Assembly (NCBI GenBank): GCA_002304945.1
Contig: DBPQ01000113.1
Location: 1-22,504, forward strand
Length of the DNA: 22,504 nt
Source: Actinomycetales bacterium UBA1416
GTDB lineage: Bacteria > Actinomycetota > Actinomycetes > Actinomycetales > Actinomycetaceae
Reading direction: 5' to 3'
Below the pieces are notes generated by a model that was not told where the DNA came from, made no database searches, and saw nothing but the letters and a program-made list of their open reading frames with translations. Positions 21,215-22,504 of this stretch are shown in pieces. The translations under genes and the position numbers were made by a program. Position 1 is the stretch's first letter; each line of letters starts with the position of its first letter.

Positions 21215-22504
21215 ATGTCCCGCACCCAGCCCTGGTCCGAACCCCACCATGACGGCTCCGCGCTGTACGTCGCGAACCCGGCCCCGGAGCTGGGCGAGAC
21301 GGTGCCGGTGTTCCTGCGGGTGCCCCGCGAATCGGGCGTGGGCGAGGTGCACCTGAGCCACGTCGTCGACGGCGAACGCCTCCTCGCGCCCGCCACCGTG
21401 GACCGCACGGACGAGTGGGACACGTGGTTCCGGGCGGACCTCCCGGTCCACAACCCGGTGGCGACCTACCGCTGGCTCCTCGACGGCGGCGCGCACGGCT
21501 TCCAGTGGCTGAACGGCACGGGCCTGCACGCCCGCCAGGTGACCGACGCCGCGGACTTCCGCCTGGCCGCGTTCGCCCCGCCGCCGGACTGGGGCCAGGA
21601 CGCCGTGCTGTACCAGGTGTTCCCGGACAGGTTCGCGAAATCCCGCGAGCGGGACGCCCCCGAGTGGGCGATCCCGGAGGCCTGGGACGCACCGCTCGGC
21701 ACGGACCGCCCCACGCTGGCCCGCCAGTTCTACGGCGGGGACCTCGACGGCGTGGCCGCCCACCTCGACCACATCGCCTCCCTGGGCGCCAACACCGTCT
21801 ACCTCACCCCCTTCTTCCCCGCGGGGAGCACCCACCGCTACGACGCCACCACGTTCGGCGCAGTGGATCCGCTGCTGGGCGGGGACGAGGCACTTGCCCG
21901 CCTCTCTGACGCTCTCCACGCCCGGGGCATGCGCCTCATGGGGGACCTGACCACCAACCACTGCGGCGTGGGCCACGACTGGTTCCGCACCGCCGTCGCC
22001 GATCCCGCGTCGCCGGAGGCGGGGTGGTTCCACTTCGAGCATCACCCGGACGCCTACGCCTGCTGGCTCGGCCACCCCACGCTCCCCAAGCTGGACCTCC
22101 GCAACCCGGCGCTGCGGCGCGCGCTGGTGGAGGGGCGCGATTCCGTCGTCGGGCGCTGGCTGGGGGTGCTGGACGGCTGGCGCATCGACGTGGCCAACAT
22201 GACGGGCCGCCACCGGGACGTGGACGTGGCCCACGACGTCGCCCGGGCGATCCGGGCCACGCTGGCCGAGGTGCGGCCGGACGCGCTCCTGCTCGCCGAG
22301 CACAACTTCGACGCCTCCGCCGATCTGCTCGGCGACGGCTGGCACGGCACGATGAACTACACCGGCTTCTCGATCCCGGCGTGGCAGTGGCTGAGTCCGG
22401 AACGGCCGCTCCGGCACTCGATGTACGCGGACATCCCGCGTCTGCCGGGTGGGGCGATGGTGGCCGGGATGCGGGAGGTGGCGGCCGCGTCGCCGTGGCG
22501 GGCC
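21215..22504 (+). CDS. GH13 alpha-amylase/neopullulanase-type glycosidase (3' end outside window)
   Basis: The first 430 residues are present and the frame is open to the right edge. An N-terminal beta-sandwich module of about 115 residues (CBM34-like position) precedes the catalytic barrel. The barrel opens with AVLYQVFPDRFAKS at 130-143. Visible GH13 regions: DLTTNHCG at 244-251 (region I), GWRIDVANMTG at 321-331 with nucleophile Asp325 (region II), and LLLAEHNFDA at 358-367 with acid/base Glu362 (region III). Region IV with the third Asp lies beyond the edge. Such enzymes hydrolyse starch, pullulan, cyclodextrins or maltodextrins; no signal peptide is seen, so a cytoplasmic maltodextrin-degrading role is likely. 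Start ATG 21215 has GGAAG 7 nt upstream. Confidence 0.9.
   Translation, partial: MSRTQPWSEPHHDGSALYVANPAPELGETVPVFLRVPRESGVGEVHLSHVVDGERLLAPATVDRTDEWDTWFRADLPVHNPVATYRWLLDGGAHGFQWLNGTGLHARQVTDAADFRLAAFAPPPDWGQDAVLYQVFPDRFAKSRERDAPEWAIPEAWDAPLGTDRPTLARQFYGGDLDGVAAHLDHIASLGANTVYLTPFFPAGSTHRYDATTFGAVDPLLGGDEALARLSDALHARGMRLMGDLTTNHCGVGHDWFRTAVADPASPEAGWFHFEHHPDAYACWLGHPTLPKLDLRNPALRRALVEGRDSVVGRWLGVLDGWRIDVANMTGRHRDVDVAHDVARAIRATLAEVRPDALLLAEHNFDASADLLGDGWHGTMNYTGFSIPAWQWLSPERPLRHSMYADIPRLPGGAMVAGMREVAAASPWRA

Overview
This is a gene-dense, visibly very GC-rich stretch of chromosome from an actinobacterium, most likely of the order Micrococcales. The evidence is strong G/C preference at third codon positions, frequent GTG starts, a fused MnhA/MnhB antiporter subunit, and starts that sit 6-7 nt after a -10-like box (leaderless style). 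The species cannot be named from sequence alone. No tRNA, rRNA, CRISPR array, insertion sequence or phage gene was seen.

Layout. 1-817 (minus): N-terminal 272 codons of an Lhr-type DEVH helicase, running off the left edge. 818-1163: divergent spacer with a 98-bp stem-loop element. 1164-1568 (plus): PhnB-like VOC protein. 1645-7387 (minus): Mrp/Mnh cation:proton antiporter operon in the order mnhA(B)-C-D-E-F-G, every junction overlapping by 1 or 4 nt, preceded by a possible 19-codon leader ORF. 7525-8592 (minus): membrane-anchored matrixin-like metalloprotease. 8652-9323 (plus): PaiB-like FMN-binding protein. 9418-11970 (minus): large protein with a PEP-synthase-type ATP-binding domain behind a KaiC-like domain that lacks a P-loop. 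11971-12614: divergent spacer carrying a cluster of seven related ~35-40-bp units. 12615-14678 (plus): glycogen branching enzyme GlgB with an Asp/Ser/Pro tail, followed by a strong hairpin.

14722-18420 holds two integral-membrane acyltransferases (one on each strand), a COG4119-like NUDIX hydrolase and a small membrane protein. 18417-19625 (plus) is a Bcr/CflA-type drug exporter overlapping the second acyltransferase. 19666-20330 is a scar: the 3' part of a cytidylate-kinase-like gene (minus) abuts the 3' part of an unrelated MFS transporter gene (plus), both without their 5' ends. 20332-21165 (minus) is a fructosamine-kinase-family protein, and 21215-22504 (plus) is a GH13 amylase/neopullulanase cut by the right edge.

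How the genes work together. The Mrp operon gives Na+/H+ antiport for pH and salt homeostasis. GlgB and the GH13 enzyme belong to alpha-glucan metabolism, and the fructosamine kinase is a plausible repair function for glycated amines. The other genes look like single-gene transcription units without an obvious shared pathway. The least explained parts are the repeat cluster upstream of glgB, the stem-loop upstream of lhr, the P-loop-less KaiC/PPDK protein, the leader ORF before mnhA and the two-gene scar near 20000.
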